The notes under the pieces were generated by a model. That model saw only the letters and a program-made list of their open reading frames with translations, had not been told where the DNA came from and made no database searches. Positions 23,167 to 30,781 of a stretch of DNA of 64,000 nucleotides are shown here, one piece after another. The stretch is from Trichobilharzia szidati (Eukaryota > Platyhelminthes > Trematoda > Strigeidida > Schistosomatidae): positions 87,910,793 to 87,974,792 of the forward strand of contig OX235273.1 of the NCBI GenBank assembly GCA_944472155.2, read 5' to 3'. The position numbers and the translations under genes are program-made. Within the stretch, counting starts at the first letter, position 1; each line of letters begins with the position of its first letter.

Positions 23167-23620
23167 TATTGTTGTACTGTTTTTATCTTTCTACTTATTC
23201 ATTTGTTTGTTCGTCTTTACTGTTTCAAAATTGTTTACTTAGGTGTATATGCTAATGAAAACAGATTCATATCCACGCTATCTGGAGTCTTCAAGTTATC
23301 TAAATTACTTAAATGAATTCAATGTAAATAAATCCTCGAAAAAATTATCATCATTTAAAAAAACTCATTTATTTCGAAGTAAATCAAAACCTTTTAGTCA
23401 AAAACCATTAACACCATCAGCTTATAGTAGTCAGATTAATGATTCCGAAAGTACACGATTAACACGGAGTTTAACAATAAATCAAACTGATATGGTCAAT
23501 AGCAACAGACGTGTTCTTAGGTCTGACAACGGCGACGAAAAACATGTTACCTTTGAGAGTAAAGACAAATTAATCAATGAACACAGTGCTAAGGGTATTA
23601 AATCGAATCCAGGCGATTGA
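5776..23620 (+). CDS. RGS12: RGS12-like regulator of G-protein signalling (PDZ-PTB-RGS)
   Basis: Proposed coding exons: 5776-6007, 6051-6473, 9592-10013, 11410-11529, 12952-13137, 16372-16458, 19077-19223 and 23243-23620. Every junction has GT-AG ends and matching phase, giving 664 residues. Domain order: PDZ (about 1-76), PTB (about 105-320), a low-complexity linker, RGS (about 445-565), then a basic Ser/Lys-rich tail. RGS proteins speed GTP hydrolysis on G-alpha at the membrane; RGS12 also binds receptors or channels through PDZ and PTB. The G-alpha contact residues known from RGS4 (EN in SSENLEF, N in VNID, D and R in DSYPRY) are present, so GAP activity is likely. Unlike animal RGS12, no Ras-binding or GoLoco domain follows. 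The alternative names RGS14 or loco are possible, but the PDZ+PTB pair favours RGS12. The long introns hold most of the SINE and LINE copies. Confidence 0.88.
6008..6050 (+). other. Very short intron (43 nt)
   Basis: This gap separates the PDZ exon from the PTB exon. It ends in TTCTTTCTTCAG. Reading through it hits stops in the PDZ frame, while splicing restores one open frame. Introns of about 40 nt near the 5' ends of genes are known in schistosomes. Confidence 0.7.
6051..6473 (+). CDS. RGS12: RGS12-like exon 2: first part of PTB domain
   Basis: Reads LENNTYIPSTPGPSSP, then AVFIYAGCVKVPMDF, KKANSVVNKINASAR, VLRVRLYEGYVAEYPASCLY and FDEKFVYIVTR. This is the strand-helix-strand pattern of a phosphotyrosine-binding domain, like the one after the PDZ in RGS12. 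It ends at a strong donor (A|GTAAGT) in phase 1. Confidence 0.82.
6474..8394 (+). other. RGS12 intron, 5' part
   Basis: A/T-rich intron sequence with no repeat I can name. An exon-like stretch at 7911-8014 was tested and rejected on phase. Confidence 0.5.
8395..8505 (-). repeat. Possible second tRNA-like SINE head
   Basis: On the - strand there is a B-box-like GGTTCTATCCC and upstream A-box-like sequence, as in 34630-34790. The two copies share a spaced block around the B box. Degenerate, with no defined ends. Confidence 0.3.
8506..9475 (+). mobile_element. RTE-type LINE, 5'-truncated copy A1
   Basis: Broken frames give the end of a reverse transcriptase: VCQGCLLFPFLFNVF (QG.LLSPFLFN block), FKYTNDIAILGED where FADDIALL is expected, then RWLGHKLHMPGRRLPR. 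The last block is the typical C-terminal region of this schistosome family. The catalytic DD is lost (ND) and many stops occur. It ends with TTCTGTGCTAAG...ACTCAGTCAGTC, shared with copies A3 and A2. By recollection the family is of SR3/Perere-3 type. Confidence 0.75.
9592..10013 (+). CDS. RGS12: RGS12-like exon 3: second part of PTB domain
   Basis: Acceptor TTCTTCTAAG; the phase-1 join gives a serine, then ETNNIKSMNCHVFRTLPSKF, IAETFGIHCSNDILTGECC and ILSYLYNLLGKSGLQNII. CHVF and the FGIHC block match the final strands and C-terminal helix of RGS12 PTB domains. Two phase-0 donors are possible: 9905 (GGG|GTAAGC) or 10013 (TCG|GTAAAC). I chose the longer form because the Ser/Thr-rich continuation looks coding, but the shorter one is also viable. 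Confidence 0.78.
11410..11529 (+). CDS. RGS12: RGS12-like exon 4: linker
   Basis: Forty codons in phase 0 between TTTATAG and GTAAGT, reading PKRCRKSLPDPINVSIFSKF and so on. It is basic and proline/serine rich, without a domain. It is accepted because both splice sites are good and both phases fit, not because of homology. Confidence 0.6.
11755..11972 (-). repeat. tRNA-headed SINE copy S1
   Basis: On the - strand the head has GGTGGCACAGCGG (A box) and GGGGTTCGATCCCC (B box). It is followed by a shared body (CCTCGCTAAGCCAG, AGGTTGGACATGAGG) and the LINE-like end CCTATGTTCCAGTGGGAACG. It lies in an RGS12 intron. No clear target duplication. Confidence 0.82.
12405..12800. repeat. GC-rich block, probably an unidentified repeat
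   Basis: This segment is markedly more GC-rich than its intron, with TGGTGGTCGCGCTTGCGTAC and GCGGCGGCCCGTAGCGGGCG. The only open frame (- strand, 62 codons) has no motif. It ends about 150 nt before RGS exon 5. Likely an inserted element not otherwise present in the window. Confidence 0.35.
12952..13137 (+). CDS. RGS12: RGS12-like exon 5: start of RGS domain
   Basis: Sixty-two codons, phase 0. An acidic Ser-rich stretch leads to PAFWAEDFDNLLNDPIGRNEFR, which is the first RGS helices (W...F..LL..P.G...F). Confidence 0.88.
15003..15970 (-). mobile_element. RTE-type LINE, 5'-truncated copy A2
   Basis: The best-preserved copy of this family. On the - strand it reads FTYLGSCISTNGLIGDEISA, RIQKARTAFANLHHLWRRRD, STKGRVYCSAVRSVLLYGSG, then [20 protein letters not shown] and KTWHQSMKSL. 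This is the C-terminal third of an RTE-type ORF2, downstream of the catalytic motif. One frame break separates 15933-15580 from 15494-15219. It lies in the intron before RGS exon 6. Confidence 0.85.
16372..16458 (+). CDS. RGS12: RGS12-like exon 6: RGS core
   Basis: Twenty-nine codons between TTTCCCTCTAG and GTAAGC: KFLTTEYSSENLEFLMSVRN and onward. It holds the conserved SxENLEF of RGS helix 4, including the Glu-Asn pair that contacts G-alpha switch regions. Confidence 0.92.
16621..17134. mobile_element. Diverged inverted-repeat (MITE-like) element
   Basis: The arm at about 16621-16773 matches the reverse complement of about 16976-17134. Both outer ends read TTTCCAATGAA. Internal matches include TTTACAAAATCTCAG and CATCAGCATG. 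The arms differ at many sites, and the spacer is about 200 bp. No transposase and no sure target duplication. It fits an old non-autonomous DNA element in an intron. Confidence 0.6.
18049..18280 (+). repeat. tRNA-headed SINE copy S2
   Basis: Has GGTGGCACAGCGGTAGAATG (A box), a B-box region GGAGTTTGATCCCC, the common body, and the 3' end CCCTATGTTCCATTGGGAAC. Located in the intron before RGS exon 7. Confidence 0.85.
18548..18764. repeat. Nearly perfect foldback, 93-bp arms, 31-bp loop
   Basis: The arm 18548-18640 is the reverse complement of 18672-18764 with one mismatch. The loop is 18641-18671. The outer ends are AACTCCATTATAGATAAG and its complement. In the RGS12 pre-mRNA this would form a hairpin of about 93 bp. 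No coding capacity and no clear target duplication. It could be a young snap-back MITE or a recent inverted duplication. Confidence 0.95.
19077..19223 (+). CDS. RGS12: RGS12-like exon 7: RGS core
   Basis: Forty-nine codons, phase 0: VQESARDIFNRFLTPAAPQA, then VNIDHSALKS and MFLEAENQ. It matches the A..I...F....A...VNID segment of RGS domains; the Asn that orients the catalytic Gln of G-alpha is present. Confidence 0.92.
19508..19546 (+). CDS. Candidate 39-nt cassette exon (optional)
   Basis: Thirteen open codons (YEVEVMFQLMAQI) lie between CTTTTGAACAG and GTAAGT and are phase 0 on both sides, so inclusion would keep the frame. Skipping it gives the canonical join AENQ|VYMLMKTDSYPRY, so the main isoform should lack it. 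It may be a chance match, or a minor isoform inserting 13 residues before the last RGS helices. Confidence 0.3.
20450..20715. other. Intronic sequence before the Penelope-like fragment
   Basis: No exon or named repeat. The open frame at 20500-20697 shows no motif. Part of this may belong to the same Penelope-like element, but I cannot show it. Confidence 0.25.
20716..21185 (+). mobile_element. Penelope-like element fragment
   Basis: Reads RYLDYTFIISNNKENSEDIL, where Penelope RTs have YVDDT, then MIHFTVKKEF. After a stop it reads TLKTSTYRKPTLNRK, the strongly conserved TYRKPT of Penelope elements, followed by FVPLHTKQNF-like and SPDVLEEDLSALKIVLIESG sequence. The second catalytic Asp is replaced (YLDY), and stops occur, so it is dead. 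The GIY-YIG endonuclease is not visible; the fragment ends where the RTE sequence begins. Confidence 0.65.
21186..23029 (+). mobile_element. RTE-type LINE (SR2-like), 5'-truncated copy B1
   Basis: A 292-codon frame (to 22097) covers RT blocks: AAGPDGIPAEALK, PADWKKGYLFKLPKKGD, NWRGIMLLSIPSKILSRIIL, EQAGFRRNKSCIDQIAIL, NFVDFEKAFDSVDREVIW and GVRQAG. A nonsense codon (TAA at 22096-22098) interrupts at the point where GCLLSP is expected. The FADD region then continues in another frame as LDFADDVYLISHKLEVM. The C-terminal part (TYLGSIVSTTGGTDEDIKAR-like) is scattered over frames. The 3' end is an AAT repeat after CATATGTTCCTCTAGGAAC. The endonuclease half is missing. It is inactive. Confidence 0.88.
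23130..23165. repeat. TA dinucleotide microsatellite
   Basis: An uninterrupted run of alternating T and A, about 75 nt before the acceptor of the last RGS12 coding exon. Confidence 0.9.
23243..23620 (+). CDS. RGS12: RGS12-like exon 8: end of RGS domain and C-terminal tail
   Basis: Starts VYMLMKTDSYPRYLESSSYL, the last RGS helices with the DSYPRY motif. It continues into a basic tail (KSSKKLSSFKKTHLFRSKSK) with no Ras-binding or GoLoco domain, ending in TGA at 23618-23620. A consensus donor GTAAGT follows 3 nt after the stop, so the transcript probably has an intron in its 3'UTR; at that distance it should not trigger nonsense-mediated decay. Confidence 0.88.
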   Translation: MYMLMKTDSYPRYLESSSYLNYLNEFNVNKSSKKLSSFKKTHLFRSKSKPFSQKPLTPSAYSSQINDSESTRLTRSLTINQTDMVNSNRRVLRSDNGDEKHVTFESKDKLINEHSAKGIKSNPGD

Positions 23621-23794
23621 AAAGTAAGTTTTAATTGAACGTTGAATACATTTTTTCGTTGTCATAGAAAATTCTTATATACAAACTCTTGGGTTGTTTT
23701 ACTTCATTTTTCTTTATGTATCGAAGGTCCTAAACATTGTTCACCCATCAGATAAGTTTATACTACGCATTATCATATTCATTTCTGAGTATCT

Positions 23795-24270
23795 AGATCT
23801 TGCAGACGTCTCCTAGCCATCTTAAGTACCCATGTCGCGCATTCCCAACCACTGTCTTCCTCAGTGACGTATGCGACCTGACATAGGATTGGGTCGGAGG
23901 AGAGCTAGGGTTGGTCAAACTAGAACCTAGCATCAGTTAATGAGGTCTTTGACGGTTGAATTGAGTCGAGCAGAGAAATGTAGACTGCCTGCTTGGGGGC
24001 ATCGGGATTCTAAGAACCAATGGCTGGAAACTGTTGGTAATATGGCTCAAAATCTTTCTCAGTGGCTCAGATGCATTCACTCTTTGTCATCTTTTGTATC
24101 CATTAAACCGTCATATTTTTCCAATGTTACTATTCTTTTTCCCTCATATTTCTGCGTATTACAGTTTTTTGAATCTCTTTTTCTGCCTTTGTGTGCTATA
24201 TGGAGTGCTGCAACAACTTAAACTGGTTCACTTCTGTGCTAAGTTGTAATGTTGAAACTCAGTCAGTCAA
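23795..24270 (+). mobile_element. RTE-type LINE, 3'-end copy A3
   Basis: Contains MRSLTVELSRAEKCRLPAWG and NQWLETVGNMAQNLSQWLRC, the C-terminal and 3' region of the A family, then TTCTGTGCTAAGTTGTA and ACTCAGTCAGTCA as in A1. Only the last part of the element is present. It lies between the RGS12 stop codon and the proposed 3'UTR exon. Confidence 0.75.
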
Positions 24271-25840
24271 CACCTAGATTTTTGATTACTAATCAAAATT
24301 TAGCGGATATTTTGTATCGGTTTATTCGTAAATACGAATTTTTATAGATAGTGAAGATGTATTCATGAATTCCGCTCATTTGAAATTGACTCAAACAAGT
24401 TAGATGTCAAGGTAGCCTGTAAAGCTGTAGACCTAATTAGAATATATAACTTGTTAGTAAAGTTTTAGTCACATTCACGGCAGTATATTGTGTTGTAACT
24501 GTGCTTGGTGTTGTTGTTATCTCCCACCTTTTATTATTATTTTTTATCAAGGGAGCAAAAGTTAACTCTGAAAACCGGTTTTCCTATTTCTTCCACGGTT
24601 TTAAGTGTTGAACTCCGTATTTTCTGCGAGTAGCCTCCAAAATTGTACATTCTAATGATAATGTAAATGTCTTATCAATGTATCTAGAAGGATATGATGA
24701 ATATCATCTTTTAAAGTATTCGTTACCATAGTATTTTCGTTCTGAAAATAATTTGCTCTTTAAAATTTTATTTGTTTAGTTCATAAAACATTCAGTAGAT
24801 GATTGATATTAGTACTAAATGATTAAGAATACTCACAAACACCAAGAGGTGTATTATATGAATAAATTAGCAGTTTTTAGATATCGACAGTAAGATTTAT
24901 GCTTCTTTGTAATGTATTTTTGAAATGTTATACAAGAAACAAGTCCAGCCCCTACTACTGCCCTGGCCCTCAGTAGAGACTATAAACTCATGAATTTGTA
25001 CTATTACTTTTCCTAATTCTTCTGACTTTCAGTTTATTTGATGTTGATGCTGTTCAGCTGTAATTTATCAATATTATTGATTTGATGTTATTTAAACATT
25101 AATGTCGTTCATCAGACTAATTCATTCATTCATTATAATGTATGTATAATTGTAGAACCTGATGATGAATTTATCGAAAAGAGTACTCTTTGTTCCGTGT
25201 CCATTCCTTAAAAGTCTCTTTGCTTATATTTCCAATAACTGATTGATTATACATTCTTATTGTGTAAACTTCGAATAATTTACTTTCAATCGTTTTATTT
25301 CCTAAATGGGTTTTCCAATGTGAAGTGTGATTACTACTATGTGGTGAAAAAAGTAGTAATTTGTTTAATACAGTATGTATGTATGGTTAGGTGCAGAATT
25401 TATTCAACTTATATTCATGTAAATGTATTTTCATATTTTGTAATAAATATGAAGCTCACTAGCTTCATATATCACTGTACTCTTAGCATACTGTATGTAT
25501 TATTAAATAAGAATTTTTAGCTTAGTTTAAGCTATAATACTTTGTATGCTTTTTTTCCAGTTATTTCTTAGACTTAAGCGTTTTATCACATAGTTCTAAG
25601 TACTTTTTCAATAGTTCTAATTTCGTGTATTAAATATTTAGATTATTTATAATCGGTGTAGTATGAAAACATTTTTAAAGAATTCGCTACTATATGTTGT
25701 TTTTGAGATGCTGAGTCATACGATCTCTGATATTCTACTGATGAAAGGCACATATAAGAGTAGTGGAAATCGGTGAAACAAAAACACAATAGACGAAGAT
25801 GAAAGTGATATACAGATTAGTATACATTTTCAGGATCTCG
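24271..25840. other. No gene recognised
   Basis: Very A/T-rich. Open frames such as 25260-25520 are hydrophobic by composition and have no motif. Confidence 0.45.
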
Positions 25841-25844
25841 ATGA

Positions 25845-26215
25845 TGACAAAGACTGAATGCATTTGCGCCATTGTAAACAATATTAAGCCATATCGAAAA
25901 GACTTCAAATATTGATTATTGTTGAAATTCGAAAATTTCCAGCCAGACAGTGTGTTCAACTCACTGCCACCTGACTCTTACCCATATATAACCAATTCAT
26001 GGATTAATGCCATGATTTGATCTAACCACTCACTCCTAACTCTTTTCCAAAATAATTCTACTTCAGCTAGCATGGCTGTTCAAGGAAGATGGTCTCTCGA
26101 CATATGAATATATTGCTTTAGCTACTTGAATCAATGGAACTTTAAAACCTCATCAATTGACTTTTTGTGCTAACTTAACACTCAACGCTTAACTTATTGC
26201 TCCACTGAACTTAAG
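25845..26215 (-). mobile_element. RTE-type LINE relic, copy A4
   Basis: It aligns by eye with the - strand copies A2 and A5: ATGCATTTGCGCCATTGT, then the segment around CACTCCTAACTCTTTTCC and TTCAGCTAGCATGG. More decayed than A2, with no useful frame. Confidence 0.55.
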
Positions 26216-26906
26216 ATGTAGGAGGTGCGCACTATCTGGAGGATAGTGTCACTACTTGGAGGAAAGCAAAGTATGAGGGTCATGGACGAACAGAAGTACT
26301 TTGAGAGCACACGGAGTCTAGCCAGTTGCTGCTTCTTCATTGCTCACAGTGTGTGACGTGTCTTCCCCTTGGTGAAAAGTGTCGTAAAAGAGTAGAAATT
26401 TCAAAAGTAATAAATGGCAAATACATACATAATTGTTTTTCAACTGTGTCACAGACACTGTGCAATCACTCACCCCATACATTTTAATCCATTTTCAACG
26501 GGTGAGTGATTTACATCAAAGACGGTGACTTTATATAATTTGTAAAGTGAGAGATTTTGTTCAGTTACTTAGCAGTATTCTGTTGGTACTGCCGTAAAGA
26601 ATATTCAATAATTTTTCCTTGTAGGACGAGCACTAGTCGACGAAGAATTTTAACAGTATATAAATGAAATTGGGTATCTTCACTACTTGTTTCTCACACA
26701 TATTTTCCTTTGTTAACTAGAATAACGATTTACTAGGCGGAGCAACTAATTACTTTTCACCTGCTTCAATGTTAGTTGACCACATATGTGGAATGCAATG
26801 AGCAACTCCATTCTTCTCTCCTAAATGCCTTCACTGAGCCACAGAAATATCAAAAGACAAAGACCGCTCTTTGACTACAACTTTGTTAGACAAATATAAT
26901 ATATAT

Positions 26907-27100
26907 GCCGGCGGTCCAGTGGTAGAATGCAGAAGATGGGGGTTCGATTCCCAGCCGACGCACTCGTAAACGTCGTCTAGCCTGGAAAGGAGGGAAGGTT
27001 GGGCATGAGGCTAGCAAATTCACCCTAATGAAGACAACAACCCTACTGAAACTTCGAGGCATAAAATTCTATGCTCGGTTGAACGCATTGGATGAAAAAA
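26907..27100 (+). repeat. tRNA-headed SINE copy S3 (decayed)
   Basis: Head GGCGGTCCAGTGGTAGAATG with a B-box region GGGGTTCGATTCCC, then GGGAAGGTTGGGCATGAGG, as in the other copies. There is a deletion between the two boxes, and the 3' end is altered. Confidence 0.75.
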
Positions 27101-27782
27101 TCACCATATCTGTGGATTCACTTAAAAATAAAACTGTGCTAGGTAAACTAGTTTGATTGTTGATGTGGTAGAAAGTTTCCCCAAAAGATCATATCACGTA
27201 AAAATGAGTGTAAAATTCAAACACGGGATTTTCTACCCCGTGACTAATGGCTCAAAATGTCGATTATATTTTTAGCCGCTTCCTATTAATAAGGAAGGAA
27301 TTTTTGAAATAATATAAGTAGATAACACCACGTGTAAACCACATAAGCTCCTTAACGATTATACATATCGGAATAGAAAGACCTAGGTAGTTTTCAACCA
27401 TTTTGTTGATTGATTATCTTGAGGTGTTTTGAAACATCTAGACATGCTTTGGTGATTCAGATGCATTTCGTGAAGAGTCCTTTAAAAGGCTGATACAATC
27501 TTTTTTCCTATTTGACCCAAAGAAATTTTTTATCTGTGTTGTTGAAATTATTCGCCATTCATTTTCAGTCGCCCGAACAAATAAAATAAACAGTAGCAGT
27601 AGTAGTCGGGTTACAGAATAACTGCATGATTTAGGTCAGGCTGTCTCTATGAGGCTGTACTGATGATGTGTGGGGCTTTCAGGTGAAATGATAAGGTATG
27701 ACGTGATTTGATGTTAGTTTTTACAATAGTGTATTATAAGCGTTTGTACCTGCTGTAAATTTCTTTTTTTACTTCTTTTACA

Positions 27783-27905
27783 GATACCGTGGAAACAACG
27801 AAAGACTAACTGTTGTGGTCTGTATACCGCAAGAATACGATTAACGCTTATTATATACCATTGGAAATTGTATAAAAGTGCTTATTTTTGTAATAAATAA
27901 ATTTA
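27783..27905 (+). other. Probable 3'UTR exon and poly(A) signal of the RGS12-like gene
   Basis: The acceptor ACTTCTTTTACAG ends at 27782. About 110 nt later, AATAAA occurs at 27892-27897 in an A/T-rich end. It pairs naturally with the donor just after the RGS12 stop codon. Inferred; transcripts would decide. Confidence 0.45.
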
Positions 27906-28560
27906 TTTTAATATGCCTACTTTTTAACTTTTTGCTATAAAAACAAAGTCGGGTTATGCTTTGTACTCCGTTTGAGCTTTAATACTTATGAAGCTATTTT
28001 TTTTATACCATAGTGTATTTCATTTAATGTCTGCAATTAATAAGGTTGGTAGATGAGGTAAACTTCTGATGTGAATGGGAGTTGAAAAGTAACTGCTTCA
28101 AAACAGATAACTTTGACGATCGCATCGCCTTCATTGTTATCTATAGTGAGAATCTATCTATCCATTAAACTCCACGTGCTATTTTCAATTACAGTTTGAT
28201 ACATTCGAAAATCTTACTTTTATGATAAAGCTATTCCATTGAACTTCAGTATTAGGGAAAAGTGAAGTTATAAGGTAGATTTGTTGCATCTTCTATATAC
28301 CTTATAAAGATGATTCCACTAAACAAATTCATTACGAATCAAGTGTGATAAAGGTTGACAACGGTTGAATAATGCTGAAAATTTGTACTCATACCAGTAG
28401 TGGAAAACTGTTCGTTTACTCGATACCTTTTATCATTAGGATGCCGGAAATAGCTGTAGTAATTGATGAGAAGTTTTACGTAGTGTTATCTATATATGTT
28501 TAGATTGTTTTTAGTGATAAAGTGTCTTTGTGATAATTAATTCATTCTATGGACATGTGT

Positions 28561-28788
28561 GTCGGTGGCATAGCGGTTACGACGCTCGCCGACCATGCAT
28601 ATGGTCTGGGGTTCGACCCCCGGCCGACGCACTCCTTTACCTCGCTAAGCCAGAAATAATGCTGGTGAAGAGGAAAGGTTGGGCATGAGGCTAGCAACCC
28701 CATCCTGTAAAATAAACACTACTGCTACAGAAACTTCAAGCCACTAGCTTGAAGCCCTATGTTCCCTTGGGGAACATGAAGGAAAAAA
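28561..28788 (+). repeat. tRNA-headed SINE copy S4 with 13-bp target duplication
   Basis: A box TGGCATAGCGG and B box GGTTCGACCCC are intact, followed by the body and the end CCCTATGTTCCCTTGGGGAAC plus a short A-rich tail. ATGGACATGTGTG flanks both sides (starting at 28549 and 28789). It sits between the RGS12 3' end and COX19. A relatively young insertion. Confidence 0.93.
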
Positions 28789-29060
28789 ATGGACATGTGT
28801 GAAGCTTTATACTATATTCTTGACATTTAGTCTAAATGGAAAACATTCTCTGATATATATAAGTTGCAAAGCTGAACAAGAAAAGATTGTTTGAGCACTG
28901 ACACACTGTGCCCACAAACTTAAAGCCATAAAGTGATGGGAAAACTATTCTAGCCTGCTTTTAAATTACTCTAGGTAGTAAATATACACAGTATGTCAAC
29001 TAAAACACGTTTCGTGATCAAAAATACACATTTTATGTCGATTTTGCTTTTTTTTTAGAA

Positions 29061-29357
29061 ATGGGCCTATTTGTTACAGTTTCAGCCAATTCTACGGGCT
29101 ATGTACCTAGTCGATCTCAAGTTATTCCACCACTAAAGGGTAGTTTTCCTTTGGATCATCGTGGTGTTTGTAAAGCCGCAATGCTTGAATGGACAAAATG
29201 CATGAGTAAAAATCATTGGAACAGTTCCCTGTGCAGATCACAAGCAGCCGGTTATTTACGCTGTCGAGCAGAGAATAATCTAATGGATCCAGAAGAAATC
29301 ACTTTGCTTGGTTTCACTGAAGAAGAATGGAACAGTACTGACAGTTCAAGAAATTGA
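29061..29357 (+). CDS. COX19: COX19 cytochrome c oxidase assembly factor
   Basis: A complete 98-residue frame. COX19 is a small soluble protein of the mitochondrial intermembrane space and cytosol, needed for copper delivery and assembly of complex IV. The core reads KGSFPLDHRGVCKAAMLEW, then TKCMSKNHWNSSLCRSQAAG and YLRCRAENNLM. It holds two CX9C pairs (C-K..TK-C and C-R..LR-C) that form the disulphide-linked helical hairpin imported by MIA40. PLDH.G.CK and the terminal LGF are typical of the family, as is the length. A run of T followed by AG ends at 29058, so the start codon is 3 nt into an exon: a 5'UTR intron or spliced-leader acceptor is likely. Possible poly(A) signals lie at 29503-29508 and 29568-29573. 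It converges with ST7. Confidence 0.95.
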   Translation: MGLFVTVSANSTGYVPSRSQVIPPLKGSFPLDHRGVCKAAMLEWTKCMSKNHWNSSLCRSQAAGYLRCRAENNLMDPEEITLLGFTEEEWNSTDSSRN

Positions 29358-29573
29358 GTGTATGCCTTCTTAAACTTAATTATTTTTTTAGTATTAATTA
29401 GTTGAACATTTCTGAGACACATGTAAATATATATATGTACTACGACAAAGAAAATGGGACATTTTTCTGTATTCGCAAGCTCTATTTCACAAAATGGGGG
29501 GGAATAAACGAAAAAAGACAGTGTAACAAAGTTCAATAAGGATTAGTATTAGTTTAATATCGATTAAAATAAA

Positions 29574-30019
29574 ATACAGAAAACAACAAGAACAAAAAAA
29601 CAACAATGCTATGTGTTGAGAAAAACAACAACAACAACAAAAAGGAAAAAAAGCGTAATTGATTAATTATAACTGAAATGAATATTGTATAATCTGTAAG
29701 ACAAAACAAAATGCTTATTCACTTTCAGTTATTCAGATGTTTTTGGTCATTGTCTGTGCGTGTGTGTGTTTGCTCAACTTAGAAGTTTTCGCGCAGATGT
29801 TGGGGCTAAGAATAACAATAGCGCCTCAAATCTTTCTAATAGATAATTGATTGGACTGAAAAACCAGTTGAGTGTCTACAAAGTGATGGTAAAATAAAAT
29901 AGTTAATAGATAATGCATGGAATACGCTGAGGAGTATTCAAATATGTGATCTAGATGACGAGGAATATAAATCCTATCTACATCTTCCACTTAAAACTAC
30001 TTAAATTTTGCAATCATTT

Positions 30020-30061
<42 letters not shown>

Positions 30062-30641
30062 CTCGTGCAGAAATCTAGAAACTGACTTCAAATTGAAGTA
30101 GGCGCTTAAGATGTTGCCTAGCAGGGCAATAAAAGTTTCGCAAATAAACCATCCAGTTCAGTGAACACAACTACATCAAAATCATCCATCTGCGCTACAA
30201 ATCTTCTCCATTATATATTATATATATATATGCTTTTGTAAATGTACATCGATAGGAAAATCAAATATTACTAAAATCTTAATTCTTAAAAAATAATTTG
30301 ACGGCAGTTGTTAGGATGCAATTATGCCTATGTTGTTTTTTAAGTAAATAATACGGCCAGTGAATCAAGCTATGAGTTCCCCTGTATTTTCCATTACAGA
30401 ACAAAATGACTGTCGTGTTTTACTAAGGTAACCTGGAGTCAGACTCACTCATAGCATTTAGCCGGATAAAATTCTCTGGCATTTCTACCACCTGTTATAT
30501 GAATTTCAATAATTTTCTAAATGACGCTGATCTCTGTAGTTATAATATTATAAAAATTCAGCGAAACGAGGTTAGCATTATAAAATGTTGTATAGACATT
30601 AAATTTTTTTCGCCTCGGGAGGCAATAAGGTCTCTACATAC
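29574..30641. other. Between COX19 and the last recognised ST7 exon
   Basis: Contains an AT microsatellite (about 30022-30058), a shorter TA run near 30210-30230, and A-rich sequence. The terminal ST7 exon (- strand) should lie here or further left, but I could not identify it. Confidence 0.4.
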
Positions 30642-30781
30642 CTTATTAGAAAGTGATCCCATTTGTTCAGGATAGATGTGAGTTAAACATGTGAGTATGG
30701 CAGTTAAAGTACACAAAGCAGCAATGAACAGGATAAAGAATGGCACATCCTTCTTTGGATAGACTGATAGAGTATGGAAAC
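30642..30781 (-). CDS. ST7: ST7 exon with membrane segment
   Basis: 140 bp. The acceptor CATTCAG completes Ser, followed by [19 protein letters not shown] and onward to SLSNK, ending at AAG|GTATGT in phase 0. Reading through the donor gives 28 unconserved codons before a stop, so splicing to a further exon is more likely. Confidence 0.9.

Noticed and set aside
25260..25520. 86-codon open frame
   Set aside because: Composition is simply A/T-rich; no motif or splice context.
28561..28640. Functional tRNA gene
   Set aside because: A and B boxes are present, but no cloverleaf could be drawn, and the same head recurs with a common body and target duplications, so it is a SINE.
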